64,000 nucleotides of DNA from Corynebacterium sp. zg-331 (lineage in GTDB: Bacteria > Actinomycetota > Actinomycetes > Mycobacteriales > Mycobacteriaceae), in NCBI RefSeq assembly GCF_014267345.1, contig NZ_JACMYD010000005.1, positions 62,001 through 126,000 of the forward strand, given 5' to 3'. Shown piece after piece: positions 25,067 through 32,795 of this stretch. The number at the start of each line of letters is the position of its first letter. The stretch's first letter is position 1. The notes beneath the pieces were generated by a model. That model worked only from the letters and a program-made list of their open reading frames with translations, was not told where the DNA came from and did not search any database. The translations under genes and the position numbers were made by a program.

Positions 25067-25572
25067 GCCCCGGTGGACCCGAACCCGCCTTCGCCGCGCT
25101 CTGTGTCCGGCAGGCTTTTTACCAGCTCCATCCTGGGGGCGATAATCGGATGGAGCACCAGCTGAGCAATCCGATCCCCCCGATTGACCATGACCGGTCT
25201 ACCACCATGGTTGATCATGAGGACTTGGATTTCTCCTCGATAACCTGCATCGATGGTGCCCGGGGCGTTGAGGATCGTCAGCCCGTGGGCACTAGCTAGC
25301 CCAGACCGGGGGGTGATATAGCCGACATGCCCGTGGGGGATGGCGACACGTACTCCGGTGTGGATGAGCACACGAGACCCAGGGGCGATACGCACGTCCT
25401 CTGCTGACTGGAGGTCTAGGCCGGCGTCATCGGGGTGGGCGCGGACAGGGTCGTATCCGAGGTAGGAGACCACCAGGAGGGGCTGATCTAGAGCGGGCTC
25501 CGGCGCGGCGGGCATGTAGATGTTTTTGAATGCATGGCATAGAGCGTTAGCCCTGCGGGAAATGATTTTCAT
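25063..25572 (-). CDS. dut: dUTP diphosphatase
   Basis: 169 residues with all five trimeric dUTPase motifs: DDAGLDLQS (1), PRSGLAS (2), NAPGTIDAGYRGEIQV (3), RGDRIAQLV (4) and GEGGFGSTG (5). It hydrolyses dUTP to dUMP and pyrophosphate, keeping uracil out of phage DNA. A 35-residue N-terminal extension precedes motif 1. AAGGAGG stands 5 bases before the ATG at 25572, and the start overlaps the RusA stop. Confidence 0.92.
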   Translation of the reverse strand: MKIISRRANALCHAFKNIYMPAAPEPALDQPLLVVSYLGYDPVRAHPDDAGLDLQSAEDVRIAPGSRVLIHTGVRVAIPHGHVGYITPRSGLASAHGLTILNAPGTIDAGYRGEIQVLMINHGGRPVMVNRGDRIAQLVLHPIIAPRMELVKSLPDTERGEGGFGSTGA

Positions 25573-25976
25573 AGTGCCTCCTTGAGGGTGTAGATGGTGA
25601 TGAGTGCCCCGGTGGGGGCGTTGTGGAGTGCGCGGTGCTTGTGGCCGATAAGCCGGGTGACTTGGGAGTCATCGCGGAAAGCGACGCCGGTGAGGGCGTC
25701 ATCGACGGCGCGCAGGAGCTTGTCGAGGTCGGGGCGCTGGATCATCGGGTCATTGCGTTTGCAGCCCCAGTTTTTAGGGCGGGGCATGTGGAAATCCACG
25801 TGGAGCTCGATGGGCCCTTCGAGTGGTTGGGTGATGTGCTCGCGGGCTGTGCGGGCGATGGTGCTGCGCCAGGACTTGACGTTTTTCGAGGATTCCACCA
25901 GCCTGCCGCCACCAACATGCCTTTTGCTTCCTTGGGGCGCGGGCAGGCCCGGCACAAAGAGCTTAATCCTGGTCAT
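25569..25976 (-). CDS. rusA: RusA-family Holliday junction resolvase
   Basis: 135 residues with the RusA pattern: VPGLPAPQGSKR at the start, a central PDLDKLLRAVDDALTGVAFRDDSQV holding the conserved acidic residues, and a terminal beta strand. RusA enzymes resolve Holliday junctions and help finish phage replication and recombination before packaging. It overlaps its neighbours at both ends by 4 bases. Confidence 0.88.
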   Translation of the reverse strand: MTRIKLFVPGLPAPQGSKRHVGGGRLVESSKNVKSWRSTIARTAREHITQPLEGPIELHVDFHMPRPKNWGCKRNDPMIQRPDLDKLLRAVDDALTGVAFRDDSQVTRLIGHKHRALHNAPTGALITIYTLKEAL

Positions 25977-26164
25977 GGTGCTGTCACCGCCTGTTCGGTG
26001 TCGGTGCCTGCGGGGGTGTGGGTGAGCCAGACGGTCCAGCCACGCTTGATCTGAAACCGCAAGGCGTTGATGTGGCGCATGGCTTCATAGCGGCTGGTGT
26101 GGGTCGCCACGATCGGACTCACATCGGGTGTGGGTTGGATGTGGACTTTCCATAGATCACGCAT
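25973..26164 (-). CDS. Small hypothetical phage protein
   Basis: 63 residues, alpha/beta, beginning MRDLWKVHIQPTPDV and containing RYEAMRHINALRFQIKRGWTVWL, which suggests one amphipathic helix between two strands. No family is recognised. The ATG at 26164 overlaps the end of the pentapeptide gene; an extension 13 codons upstream lacks a ribosome-binding site. Confidence 0.5.
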   Translation of the reverse strand: MRDLWKVHIQPTPDVSPIVATHTSRYEAMRHINALRFQIKRGWTVWLTHTPAGTDTEQAVTAP

Positions 26165-26663
26165 CGGGGGCCTTTTCTCCCCACAGCTCACGTAGCTGGT
26201 CAATTACGTCGGCTTGATCGGCCATGTGGACCTCGCAGAGCGTGAGTGCGGCTTCGAGGTATGGGCGGCGGCGGGGGATTTCGTTGCCTTCGGCTTCAGG
26301 CCAGTCGTCGTCCTGGGCGATGAGGGTGCGTAGCTGGCTGGGGGTGCCGTCCCAGCAGCCGACGCGCATGTGCCAGCCGTCGGGGGTGGGGACGAGGTAG
26401 ACCTGGCCGGAGGGCAGGCGCTCGATGACCAGCCCATCCCAGTAGGCGCCCCATAGGTTAGTCCACCGTAGGGCAGTGTCTCGTAGGTCAGCGTCTCGTA
26501 GGTTAGCCCACCGTAGGTCAGCCCACTGTAGGTTAGCGCCCCGTAGGGCGAGATGGCTCAGGTCGAGGCCGCTGAGGTCTTGATTTGAGAGGTCGAGAGG
26601 ACGGTCGTTGTCGTGGGCCTCCTGGATGCGGGCCTTGATGTCGGCTCGGGTGAGGGTGCTCAT
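26157..26663 (-). CDS. Pentapeptide-repeat protein
   Basis: 168 residues. Residues about 24-72 are A(D/N)Lxx repeats (LDLSNQDLSGLDLSHLALRG, then ANLQWADLRWANLRDADLRD) that should form a short right-handed quadrilateral helix. The C-terminal half is a separate alpha/beta domain of unknown kind. Phage pentapeptide proteins of this hybrid layout are common but uncharacterised. The start at 26663 overlaps the previous stop as ATGA. Confidence 0.7.
   Translation of the reverse strand: MSTLTRADIKARIQEAHDNDRPLDLSNQDLSGLDLSHLALRGANLQWADLRWANLRDADLRDTALRWTNLWGAYWDGLVIERLPSGQVYLVPTPDGWHMRVGCWDGTPSQLRTLIAQDDDWPEAEGNEIPRRRPYLEAALTLCEVHMADQADVIDQLRELWGEKAPDA
26452..26556 (-). repeat. Seven 15-bp tandem repeats coding pentapeptides
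   Basis: Units of the form CGTAGGTCAGCGTCT repeat every 15 bases with small differences, encoding successive LRWAN/LRDAD-type pentapeptides on the minus strand. The high DNA identity between units implies recent unit duplication. Confidence 0.8.
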
Positions 26664-27001
26664 GCTTCCCACCCCCAGCGCAGCACACGGCGCTTCTTTT
26701 GGGCCATCTTTTCCGGCCAGACGGTATCGGTGGACATTATCCAGCCTCCGTTGCCTGCGCCCCAGTAGGCACCTTCTCCATCAGCCGCCACGATGGTGCC
26801 CCTCGGTGCGTTCTTGTAGTCTCCTTCAGTTTCGAGGTATTCCGGGTGGTGAGTTTCCAGGTTGGTTCCCTCGATTTCTGTGATGTCGTCGAGGATGTCT
26901 TGGATTTTCCCGAGCTGTTTGTGGGTGGTGGCGAGGTGTTGTTTTAGGGCGGTGATTTCTCCGATTATTTGTCGGAGGTCGTTAATATTCGTCGTGTTCA
27001 T
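26660..27001 (-). CDS. Hypothetical phage protein with N-terminal coiled coil
   Basis: 113 residues. Residues 5-45 form a heptad-like helix (DLRQIIGEITALKQHLATTHKQLGKIQDIL). The rest is a small glycine-rich beta domain ending in a basic KKRRVLRWGWEA tail. No family is recognised. It overlaps its neighbours on both sides within the early operon. Confidence 0.5.
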   Translation of the reverse strand: MNTTNINDLRQIIGEITALKQHLATTHKQLGKIQDILDDITEIEGTNLETHHPEYLETEGDYKNAPRGTIVAADGEGAYWGAGNGGWIMSTDTVWPEKMAQKKRRVLRWGWEA

Positions 27002-27248
27002 ATTCCCATTCCCTTTCGTATTCGTATTGGTTTTCTGCGCGTATTTCTTCTATGCGCGCTTGTGTGGCTCCGGGGTCGTATTCGAGTTCCACTTCGACTT
27101 CTGCGGCGTCGCGGTCGGCGAGGGCTTGGCGGAGGTAGGTGTCTACCTCGCGGTCGTCGGTGGGGTCTTCGAGGTGTCCGCTGGTGGTAATGGTGGCGCG
27201 GATTTCGTAGACGCCGGGCTGGTCGGCGGGGTGTGTGGGTTCTTGCAT
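26982..27248 (-). CDS. Small acidic phage protein with Tyr/Glu-rich tail
   Basis: 88 residues, strongly acidic. A short N-terminal strand pattern (YEIRATITTSGHLED) precedes a helix (VDTYLRQALADRDAAEVEVELEYD) and a YEYEREWEYEHDEY tail. The charge and size resemble DNA-mimic or inhibitor proteins, but nothing in the sequence proves that. AAAGGAG lies 5 bases before the ATG. Confidence 0.5.
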   Translation of the reverse strand: MQEPTHPADQPGVYEIRATITTSGHLEDPTDDREVDTYLRQALADRDAAEVEVELEYDPGATQARIEEIRAENQYEYEREWEYEHDEY

Positions 27249-27401
27249 GGGGTCTCCTTTCCGGGTTTTGGTCTAGCCATATCCTGTGGGTTGGCTGTGG
27301 GTGTGGCGGGGTGGGGCGTGTGGGTGCGGCGCTTAAAGGCCGTTTTCCCGCTTCGAGATATCCGAAATGAACACGAGTACCAGGGAGGGGGTAAAAGTCC
27401 G

Positions 27402-27427
27402 CGAGAGCCCACCTCTCGTTCGTTTTT
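27402..27427. terminator. Possible bidirectional terminator
   Basis: A perfect 6-bp stem CGAGAG/CTCTCG with a 5-base loop. On the plus strand it is followed by TTCGTTTTT, and on the minus strand by CGGACTTTTA after the stop of the gene at 27436. The gap 27249-27435 holds no other signal. Confidence 0.4.
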
Positions 27428-27435
27428 GGGCCACT

Positions 27436-27909
27436 CTAGGCCTGGCCGATCTTCCCGATCATCGCCGTGAGACGCTGACGCGCCCCCGCCGCCTCCCCCA
27501 CATCCGGAGCAACTTCCCCAGCATCAGCACGCCGCTGCGCCAGCGACTTATAGCCTCTGAGCTGCCCAAACGTACCCTCCGCGAGCTGCCGGTCACGCTC
27601 CTCACGCAGCTGCTCACGATGCGCCGCCAGCGCCTCCCGCCGTGCAGGGTCCGCCTCCCACCGATCCCGCACCACAAAAGCGGCTTCCCGCAGGTCACGC
27701 GGGGTAACCATACGATCCCCCGCCATCTCCAGACACCACACCTTCACCGCCTCCAGCCACACCTGCGGAGGCAGCGACACCCGGCCCAAAACCTCCCCCC
27801 ACGCCGTGGCCGTCACGCCGTCTTCATCAGGCTGCGGGAAGCGATCCGGAGCCAGAACCTTCCCCGCCGATAGCACGTAATGCCCCAGGTCATAGGCGGT
27901 TTCATGCAC
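27436..27909 (-). CDS. Hypothetical early phage protein (replication-associated)
   Basis: 157 residues, mostly helical: AWGEVLGRVSLPPQVWLEAVKVWCLEMAGDRMVTPRDLREAAFVVRDRWEADPARREAL, then a charged, flexible C-terminus. Similar helical proteins follow the replication initiator in corynephages and may load helicase, but this one has no diagnostic motif. It starts by ATGA overlap with the replication protein. Confidence 0.5.
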   Translation of the reverse strand: MHETAYDLGHYVLSAGKVLAPDRFPQPDEDGVTATAWGEVLGRVSLPPQVWLEAVKVWCLEMAGDRMVTPRDLREAAFVVRDRWEADPARREALAAHREQLREERDRQLAEGTFGQLRGYKSLAQRRADAGEVAPDVGEAAGARQRLTAMIGKIGQA

Positions 27910-28849
27910 TGGTGATCTCCTTCGGGTAGCGAGGATTACTCGGCCATGTCAACGCCCCCTGAGCCGGTGGCGACACCACGGTCTGCCTGCCTGGCATTGG
28001 CCCCCAATCCTCGGGCCTAGTGCCCCGCAAGCGCCGAGGTTTCTGCTGCTCACCGGCATTTCTCACAGGCAGAGGTTCGTCCTCCCAGCCGTCGCGGTTC
28101 AGCCACGTCGCCGGGTGCGGGATGAACTGCCGCTCGGGCAGGTTCGGGTCGCTGGCCAGGCGTTTCGCCCCATCGAGCACCGCCTGCTCCCCACCCCGCC
28201 CCTTCGCACGCCTCCACGCCTCCAGAGCCTTGCGCTTGCCCGTGCGACGCGGATAAGCCGCCCAAAACATCTCGAACCCGACCGGGTACTCAGCACGCTT
28301 TCGAGAGGGTTCCCCCGAGGCACGATCACGCTCAAACGGCCCGTTTGAGCAAGAGCCCGATAGGGCTCTCTTACTGTTCCCCTGTTCCCCTGTTCCTACT
28401 CCGAGTTTTCCCGAAACTTCGGCGGACTCCCCCGAATCCTCGATGTATCCCTCCGAGTCCTCGGCGGGAACCTGTCTGAACAGGGGCTTTGTCGGATCAA
28501 ACGGCGTTCCATCCTCCGGGGCAGGGTGTTTTGACCTCTTCGCCCGCTTGTCGATCTTCTGGTGCTTCTCCCACGTCGAAATCGAGTAGTAGGGACGTCC
28601 CGAAACTTGGTAAAACTTTACGCCGAACACTCGATGTATCCCCCCGAGTCCTCGGCGGAAATCTTCGAGGGTGATGTTTTCATCCCTCGGGAACGCGAAC
28701 CCCATCAGCTCCCGAGGCTCCGCCGTCCCTCTCCCGTAGTCATCCGCCCACTGCCACATCGCAATGAAAAGCAACCGCCACTGATACTCCAGTGTCTCGA
28801 TTCCCGGCGAGGACCACAGCTCCGGCTTCACACTCCGAATACGCGCCAC
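27902..28849 (-). CDS. Phage replication protein (DnaD/O-like)
   Basis: 315 residues. The N-terminal 100 (VARIRSVKPELWSSPGI, LFIAMWQWADDYGRG, YQVSGRPYYSISTWEKHQKIDK) form the winged-helix domain of phage replication initiators. A Ser/Glu-rich linker follows. The C-terminal FEMFWAAYPRRTGKRKALEAWRRAKGRG ... FIPHPATWLNRDGWEDE is the helicase-loader-like signature. It probably binds the phage origin and recruits DnaB. The GTG at 28849 has AAGGAGGTGA 5 bases upstream; the long upstream open frame is spurious. The origin is often within such a gene but was not identified. Confidence 0.8.
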   Translation of the reverse strand: MARIRSVKPELWSSPGIETLEYQWRLLFIAMWQWADDYGRGTAEPRELMGFAFPRDENITLEDFRRGLGGIHRVFGVKFYQVSGRPYYSISTWEKHQKIDKRAKRSKHPAPEDGTPFDPTKPLFRQVPAEDSEGYIEDSGESAEVSGKLGVGTGEQGNSKRALSGSCSNGPFERDRASGEPSRKRAEYPVGFEMFWAAYPRRTGKRKALEAWRRAKGRGGEQAVLDGAKRLASDPNLPERQFIPHPATWLNRDGWEDEPLPVRNAGEQQKPRRLRGTRPEDWGPMPGRQTVVSPPAQGALTWPSNPRYPKEITSA

Positions 28850-28904
28850 CCCCGTCACCTCCTTCCCCTTATGGTCTACCCCAGTGTGGGGTGGTGGACA
28901 CCGC

Positions 28905-29348
28905 CTAGAACGGTGGCTCCTCACCACCCCGCCCCGCGCCGAACCCTCCCTGCGGCGGAGCGGAGTTCCACGGATCCGAAGACCCCTGCGAGGCCTGCCG
29001 CGCAGGACCCCACCCCTGCTGGGATTTACGAGGCCAGGCATGCACATACTCCGCATCCATGACGACGTTCTTATATTCCTTGCCGTCCTTGCCCGTGGAC
29101 TGCTCCTCATAAAGCCGCCCGAAGGCATTTACCGTGTCCCCCTTCTGGGGCACGTGCATAGTGGGATCAGCCCCAAAAAGCCGCACGGAAATGAAGATGG
29201 AACGCAAAGTGTCCCACTCATTTTCACCTACCTTTTTGGAGTCATTGCACCCCACGGTCACCATCAAATATGGATTGCCGTTCTTATCGGTGCCCGTAAA
29301 GGCATCCCTGACAGCATTTCCCCTGATCTCCGCTCGTGGTGTGGGCAT
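28905..29348 (-). CDS. ssb: Single-stranded DNA-binding protein
   Basis: 147 residues: an OB-fold N-terminus (IRGNAVRDAF, PYLMVTVGCN, SIFISVRLFG, KGDTVNAFGRLYEE), a Gly/Gln/Pro-rich linker and the acidic tip EEPPF that docks partner proteins. It coats single-stranded DNA in replication and RecT-mediated annealing. Its start overlaps the recT stop, linking it to the recombination module. Confidence 0.9.
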   Translation of the reverse strand: MPTPRAEIRGNAVRDAFTGTDKNGNPYLMVTVGCNDSKKVGENEWDTLRSIFISVRLFGADPTMHVPQKGDTVNAFGRLYEEQSTGKDGKEYKNVVMDAEYVHAWPRKSQQGWGPARQASQGSSDPWNSAPPQGGFGAGRGGEEPPF

Positions 29349-30181
29349 TACGCGGCCTCCTGCTCGGGTAGCTCCTCGGCGCGGGTGGCGGCGGCCTCGG
29401 CCAGCTCGGTGAGCTGCTCGGGGGGCATCCCAATGCCCTGGGCGTGGGTGATGATCCGGTCCAGGTGCTCCCGGTCCTCCACCTGCGCCAGCGCCGCTAG
29501 AGCCTTGTCGAGCTGGGTACGGTCCCCTCCGGTCTGCTGCTTTTTGGCCTCCAGGGCGGCGCGCACCGCGTCTGCGCCACGCTCCTGCCCCTGGCCGTCC
29601 ATGCGCCTAGCGGTGGCCTTCACGGGGCGCGGCTCCAGCTCCAGGTCCTCCGCCGTGTAGCGGATACCCAGCAGCACATCCGGGGCGAGCTTGCGGCACA
29701 CCTCAGACAGGGCCTTGGCGTACAGCATCGCCTGCGGGTCCGAGGCGTATTTCTTGTTGCTGGTGTACCCGGCCTTCTTCGCCCGGTCGATGCTCCACGT
29801 GGAGGTCTCCGTCTCCCCGCGCGGCGACGTGCCGGTCACCGTCACCGACTCATCCGTGGACTCCACCGTCTCAAAGCAATACCCCTTGGCTTTGAGGAGG
29901 CCTGCCATCGTGCGGGCGTAGATCGCGGGCTGCCCATGCACCACGAAAACCTGTTGCAACGCCTGTTGCGGCTTCAATCCGAGTTCCGCGCCGTAGAGGA
30001 TCGCCGCCGCCGCATCATCGGGCTTGCTACGGAAAACTTGCGGCACCATCGCAGTGTTGCATAGCGCGGTGGCGAGCTTGTGGGCCGCGTCCATCGCTTC
30101 AGCCTGCCGCACCAGCAGCGCCAGGCCCTCATCCGTCGTATCCGGCACACCCCCACCGAGGGGTTGAATCTCCGTACTCAT
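29348..30181 (-). CDS. recT: RecT-family single-strand annealing protein
   Basis: 277 residues with the RecT core: ALCNTAMVPQVFRSKPDDAAAAILYGAELGLKPQQALQQVFVVHGQPAIYARTMAGLLKAKG, then KAGYTSNKKYASDPQAMLYAKALSEVCRKLAPDVLLGIRYTAEDL. It anneals complementary single strands made by the adjacent exonuclease. The start MSTEIQP at 30181 follows GAAGGAGAAGAA; the 32-codon upstream extension in this frame is rejected because another tiny gene occupies it. Confidence 0.92.
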   Translation of the reverse strand: MSTEIQPLGGGVPDTTDEGLALLVRQAEAMDAAHKLATALCNTAMVPQVFRSKPDDAAAAILYGAELGLKPQQALQQVFVVHGQPAIYARTMAGLLKAKGYCFETVESTDESVTVTGTSPRGETETSTWSIDRAKKAGYTSNKKYASDPQAMLYAKALSEVCRKLAPDVLLGIRYTAEDLELEPRPVKATARRMDGQGQERGADAVRAALEAKKQQTGGDRTQLDKALAALAQVEDREHLDRIITHAQGIGMPPEQLTELAEAAATRAEELPEQEAA

Positions 30182-30306
30182 TTCTTCTCCTTCTTGTTGT
30201 TCTTCGGGTCGCCGTGGGTTTTCACCCGGCGCTTCATCCACCGACGCTGAGCCTTCTTCACCCAGTGCTTGGACCACTTATTGCTCCATATCGGTGACCG
30301 CCGCAA
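30178..30306 (-). CDS. 42-residue basic phage protein
   Basis: The frame reads MRRSPIWSNKWSKHWVKKAQ and ends in a Lys/Arg/Asn-rich tail. It starts at TTG after AAGGAAA and stops by ATGA overlap with recT. Very basic and Trp-rich (WSNKWSKHW), so it probably binds nucleic acid or a partner of RecT. It overlaps the end of the preceding 37-residue gene. Confidence 0.5.
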   Translation of the reverse strand: MRRSPIWSNKWSKHWVKKAQRRWMKRRVKTHGDPKNNKKEKK

Positions 30307-30391
30307 TTTCCTTATCTAGCGGATGAGGCTTACGGGGCTTCATTACTCCCGGAGCGGGGATTTCTCCCTCTTCAACAAAACGCAGTTCCAT
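30278..30391 (-). CDS. 37-residue phage protein
   Basis: A tiny gene starting 2 bases after the exonuclease stop. The product MELRFVEEGEIPAPGVMKPR and following residues is Pro-rich and mixed charge with no family. Context (between exonuclease and RecT genes) and tight spacing support it; there is no independent evidence of translation. Confidence 0.4.
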   Translation of the reverse strand: MELRFVEEGEIPAPGVMKPRKPHPLDKEIAAVTDMEQ

Positions 30392-30393
30392 GT

Positions 30394-31371
30394 TTAGGCT
30401 GCCTTTCTGAATCGGTAGGTAGGTGCCCCGGTGGCCGCAGCCACAACCTCCGGGTACTTCGCTTTGAACTTTGCGGCGTCGAGCTTCGGGGTGAGCACGT
30501 CCGGGTCTTTGAGCAGGTGCCGGGCTTCCTTTGGTACCGCCCGGGCGGAGAATCGGCCCGCCACCGGCGACATGAAGGCTTTACCGTCCACGGTGGCCTT
30601 GCGGCCGCCCGCCAGCTCCTCCAGGGCGCGTTTTTCGGCCTCCAGGGCCTCCTCCACCCGGGCCTTTTCCTCCAGGAGGCGGTGGTACTCGGCCACCTGC
30701 CCCACGGTGAGCTCCACGGTCTCCTCCCCCACGGTGGGGGCCTGGGCGGTGTCCACGGCGCGCAGGAGGTCTGCTGGGGGCCGTGGTGGCTCCGCCTCCC
30801 CCAGACTCGCTACGAAATCCGCGACCTGGGCGACGACGCCCTCCCACAAATCAGCGTCCCACGCCACCTCGTAGAGGCGCGGTACCGTCGAGCCGACCTG
30901 AGCGACCACCGTGGCCTGGTGGATACCCGAGATGCCCATCTGTGCGAGCACCTGGGGGTAGATATGCGCCGGGAGCTCGGTCTCAGAGTCCCATACGGAC
31001 AAGCTGTTGGAGGTCTTACACTCGATGATCCAATGCCCCCGCCCTCGTGCCGCACGCCTATCCAGTGTGGCCTGATTCGCAAACGGCAAGTTCTCGTCGG
31101 TGTAGGCGACCTCCCCCCGCCCGGTGCGCCACCCTGGATGGTGGCGTCGCCACCACGCCACTAGGGAGTCCTCCGCATCATGCCCCCAGTCCAGGTAATC
31201 CCCAGACAATGCCTCCGGCTCGGCCATCCCGGACATCACCATCCACAGCTCAGAGGGTGTCTCCCACGGATTCAGCCCCAGGATGGTGGGGATTTTCGAG
31301 GCGGTCACCAGCCGAGCGTGCTCCGGGCTGCCCGGGGCCGCCATCTCCGCAGGCACTAGGACGCGGCTCAT
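30394..31371 (-). CDS. YqaJ/RecE-type viral exonuclease
   Basis: 325 residues. The N-terminal 200 hold the YqaJ nuclease motifs: SKIPTILGLNPWETPSELW, DYLDWGHDAEDSL, ANQATLDRR and the catalytic IIECKTSNSLSVW, followed by PAHIYPQVLAQMGISG. It degrades one strand of double-stranded ends to feed RecT. The C-terminal part is a charged coiled coil (AEYHRLLEEKARVEEALEAEKRALEEL) and a small domain, possibly for RecT contact. Confidence 0.88.
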   Translation of the reverse strand: MSRVLVPAEMAAPGSPEHARLVTASKIPTILGLNPWETPSELWMVMSGMAEPEALSGDYLDWGHDAEDSLVAWWRRHHPGWRTGRGEVAYTDENLPFANQATLDRRAARGRGHWIIECKTSNSLSVWDSETELPAHIYPQVLAQMGISGIHQATVVAQVGSTVPRLYEVAWDADLWEGVVAQVADFVASLGEAEPPRPPADLLRAVDTAQAPTVGEETVELTVGQVAEYHRLLEEKARVEEALEAEKRALEELAGGRKATVDGKAFMSPVAGRFSARAVPKEARHLLKDPDVLTPKLDAAKFKAKYPEVVAAATGAPTYRFRKAA

Positions 31372-31676
31372 GCCACCACCCCCTGAGTCCAGTACGCCAG
31401 CCTAGGGGCAGGGTCATGCTCATCAGCCCAGGACCGGACCGTATTCTCCGTGCACTGAAAGGCATCCGCGAGGCGATAAATCGCCGCTTCCCGGCCCATC
31501 AGCGCTTTGAAATGTGACCATTCGTCCGCCAGTTTTTCCGGGATTGAGCGATCCGCCTCAGGGAAATAGGCGGTGTTGTGGCGGTGCCTGTAGCAGGCCC
31601 AGCACCGATCCCGAGCGGCGATTTTCATACTCCGCCCGCAGTTCACACACGCCCCTATGCGGGTTATGGTGGTCAT
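31368..31676 (-). CDS. Zinc-finger plus helix-turn-helix phage protein
   Basis: 102 residues. Residues 9-30 carry two CxxC pairs (CVNCGRSMKIAARDRCWACYRHR), a treble-clef-like finger. The second half includes GREAAIYRLADAFQCTENTVRSWADEHDP, a convincing helix-turn-helix. It probably regulates early genes. It is part of the 4-base-overlap chain that runs from 32571 to 31368. Confidence 0.6.
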   Translation of the reverse strand: MTTITRIGACVNCGRSMKIAARDRCWACYRHRHNTAYFPEADRSIPEKLADEWSHFKALMGREAAIYRLADAFQCTENTVRSWADEHDPAPRLAYWTQGVVA

Positions 31677-31879
31677 TTTTGCCCCTTTCGTGAGGCGAGG
31701 TTGAGGGCCTTGCTGCCGAGCGTGGTGGTGTAGTACTTACCGTCGATCTCGATGACAAGGCCCAGATTTTCTAGGTCTCTTAGGGATTCTGAGTTGAGTT
31801 TCCCTCCACCCCTGGCGACATTTTGTAGGCACAAAATATCATAAAACTCAAGCCGATTGAGTGCTTCATTTGGCGTCAT
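31673..31879 (-). CDS. Small winged-helix-like phage protein
   Basis: 68 residues, MTPNEALNRLEFYDILCLQN, then LRDLENLGLVIEIDGKYYTTTLGSKALNLA. The helix-strand-strand pattern looks like a minimal winged helix. The DNA here is less GC-rich than the neighbours. It starts by ATGA overlap after GGGGAGGTAGA. Confidence 0.55.
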   Translation of the reverse strand: MTPNEALNRLEFYDILCLQNVARGGGKLNSESLRDLENLGLVIEIDGKYYTTTLGSKALNLASRKGQK

Positions 31880-32007
31880 TCTACCTCCCCTTGCGCTATA
31901 TCAAGAGCATTATCCAGTGCATTATAAAGAGCAGGACTAAGGCAGGAATGGTAACGCAGGATAATCCACTGAAGTTTCCTTACAATTTCGTGTTCAGGGC
32001 TAGTCAT
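31876..32007 (-). CDS. 43-residue phage protein
   Basis: Starts MTSPEHEIVRKLQWIILRYH, helical throughout, ending QGEVE. GGAG lies 8 bases before the ATG and both ends overlap neighbours as ATGA. It is an amphipathic helical miniprotein with no family. The A+T-rich composition (for example from 31880 to 31980) contrasts with the flanks. Confidence 0.5.
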   Translation of the reverse strand: MTSPEHEIVRKLQWIILRYHSCLSPALYNALDNALDIAQGEVE

Positions 32008-32177
32008 GGCAGGAGCTCCATCCCCGCGTACACGCCCAAGCAGTAGAGCATGAGTGCAAGGAGGAACCCCACGCCCACCTCATCGCCCGGGGTGATGTAT
32101 TCCTCCGTGAGCACCCCAGTCACATCCGCAAGACGCAACAAATCCGACTCGCGCGACTCAAACTCACCGACAGTCAC
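32004..32177 (-). CDS. 57-residue single-span membrane protein
   Basis: GTG start 7 bases after AGGCAGG. The protein has an acidic N-terminal half (MTVGEFESRESDLLRLADVT) and one membrane helix near the C-terminus (VGFLLALMLYCLGVYAGMEL). It is translationally coupled to both neighbours through GTGA and ATGA overlaps. The function is unknown; single-span early proteins often modify host membranes. Confidence 0.5.
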   Translation of the reverse strand: MTVGEFESRESDLLRLADVTGVLTEEYITPGDEVGVGFLLALMLYCLGVYAGMELLP

Positions 32178-32359
32178 GATTTGCCTGCCTTTCTCTCTGC
32201 GACACGCGCCAAATCGCCCAAAACGCGCTCCGCCTCATGAATCTGAATCCGCTGCTTAGGCGTAAGGAACGCCGAATCCCGACGGATCATCGCCAACAGC
32301 CCAACGACGCCCCGCAGTCGCTTAGCCGCCACCTGTGGGGCCATACCCGGGTACTCCAT
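32174..32359 (-). CDS. Small helical basic phage protein
   Basis: 61 residues, MEYPGMAPQVAAKRLRGVVG followed by FLTPKQRIQIHEAERVLGDLARVAERKAGKS. Two amphipathic, positively charged helices; no family is recognised. CAGGAGGTGGCG stands before the ATG, which overlaps the previous stop as TGATG. Confidence 0.5.
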   Translation of the reverse strand: MEYPGMAPQVAAKRLRGVVGLLAMIRRDSAFLTPKQRIQIHEAERVLGDLARVAERKAGKS

Positions 32360-32571
32360 CACGCCACCTCCTGCACGGGCGGGAAAAGCCGATCGATCAC
32401 AGCCCTCGGGAACACAGTTTTTGTTCCGGTGCGGATTCCCCGCAGCTGCGGGTCGAGACGCCCCTCGCGGGACTGCTCACACAGCGTGGAATACGCAATG
32501 CCGCTGATCTCGGCAACCTCCTGTAGGGAGTAGCACCGCGACACACGCGGTAGTCTTGCTATCCTGGACAT
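32359..32571 (-). CDS. Small HTH protein, excisionase-like
   Basis: 70 residues. CYSLQEVAEISGIAYSTLCEQSREGRLDPQLRGIRTGTKTVFPRAVIDRLFPP is the MerR/AlpA-type helix-turn-helix with wing found in phage excisionases and small activators. The ATG at 32571 sits 6 bases after AGGAGG. It is the first gene of the early minus-strand train, so it may be an early activator as well as, or instead of, an excisionase. Confidence 0.65.
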   Translation of the reverse strand: MSRIARLPRVSRCYSLQEVAEISGIAYSTLCEQSREGRLDPQLRGIRTGTKTVFPRAVIDRLFPPVQEVA

Positions 32572-32597
32572 TTGGTTCCTCCTCATCTGGGAATCAC

Positions 32598-32640
32598 CCC
32601 CGTGCGCCTGGTGCTAGCAGGCACGCGGGGCTTTACATTT
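32598..32640 (+). terminator. Strong hairpin upstream of the early gene train
   Basis: 13-base arms (32598-32610 and 32618-32630, two mismatches) around a 7-base loop, followed on the plus strand by CTTTACATTT. It could stop plus-strand transcription entering the early operon. On the minus strand it lies in the leader of the HTH gene. Confidence 0.4.
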
Positions 32641-32747
32641 CAGGGGTGGAGTGCAGGTGCCACCTCGACGCAGAGATATGTGCGCCATCATGGGTGGCCC
32701 TTAAGCAGGGAAAGATCACGAAACCCGCCTTTGACGCCCCACCCCAG

Positions 32748-32793
32748 TGCGCGCGCCCGGACTCGAACCGGGAAAATTACACCTGTCGCGCGC
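32748..32793 (-). other. tRNA-like minihelix (acceptor stem plus T-arm only)
   Basis: On the minus strand GCGCGCG, a 14-base linker, a perfect T-arm (CCCGG TTCGAGT CCGGG) and the pairing CGCGCGC, then A. This is a full 7-bp acceptor stem and T-arm with no D-arm or anticodon arm. It looks like a tRNA reduced to its minihelix half. Confidence 0.45.
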
Positions 32794-32795
32794 CG

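Noticed and set aside
26452..26556. Possible CRISPR-like short repeats
   Set aside because: No spacers; the 15-base units are contiguous and encode pentapeptides.
28850..29128. 93-codon upstream extension of the replication protein
   Set aside because: Antisense-type composition over the ssb gene; AAGGAGGTGA directly precedes the GTG at 28849.
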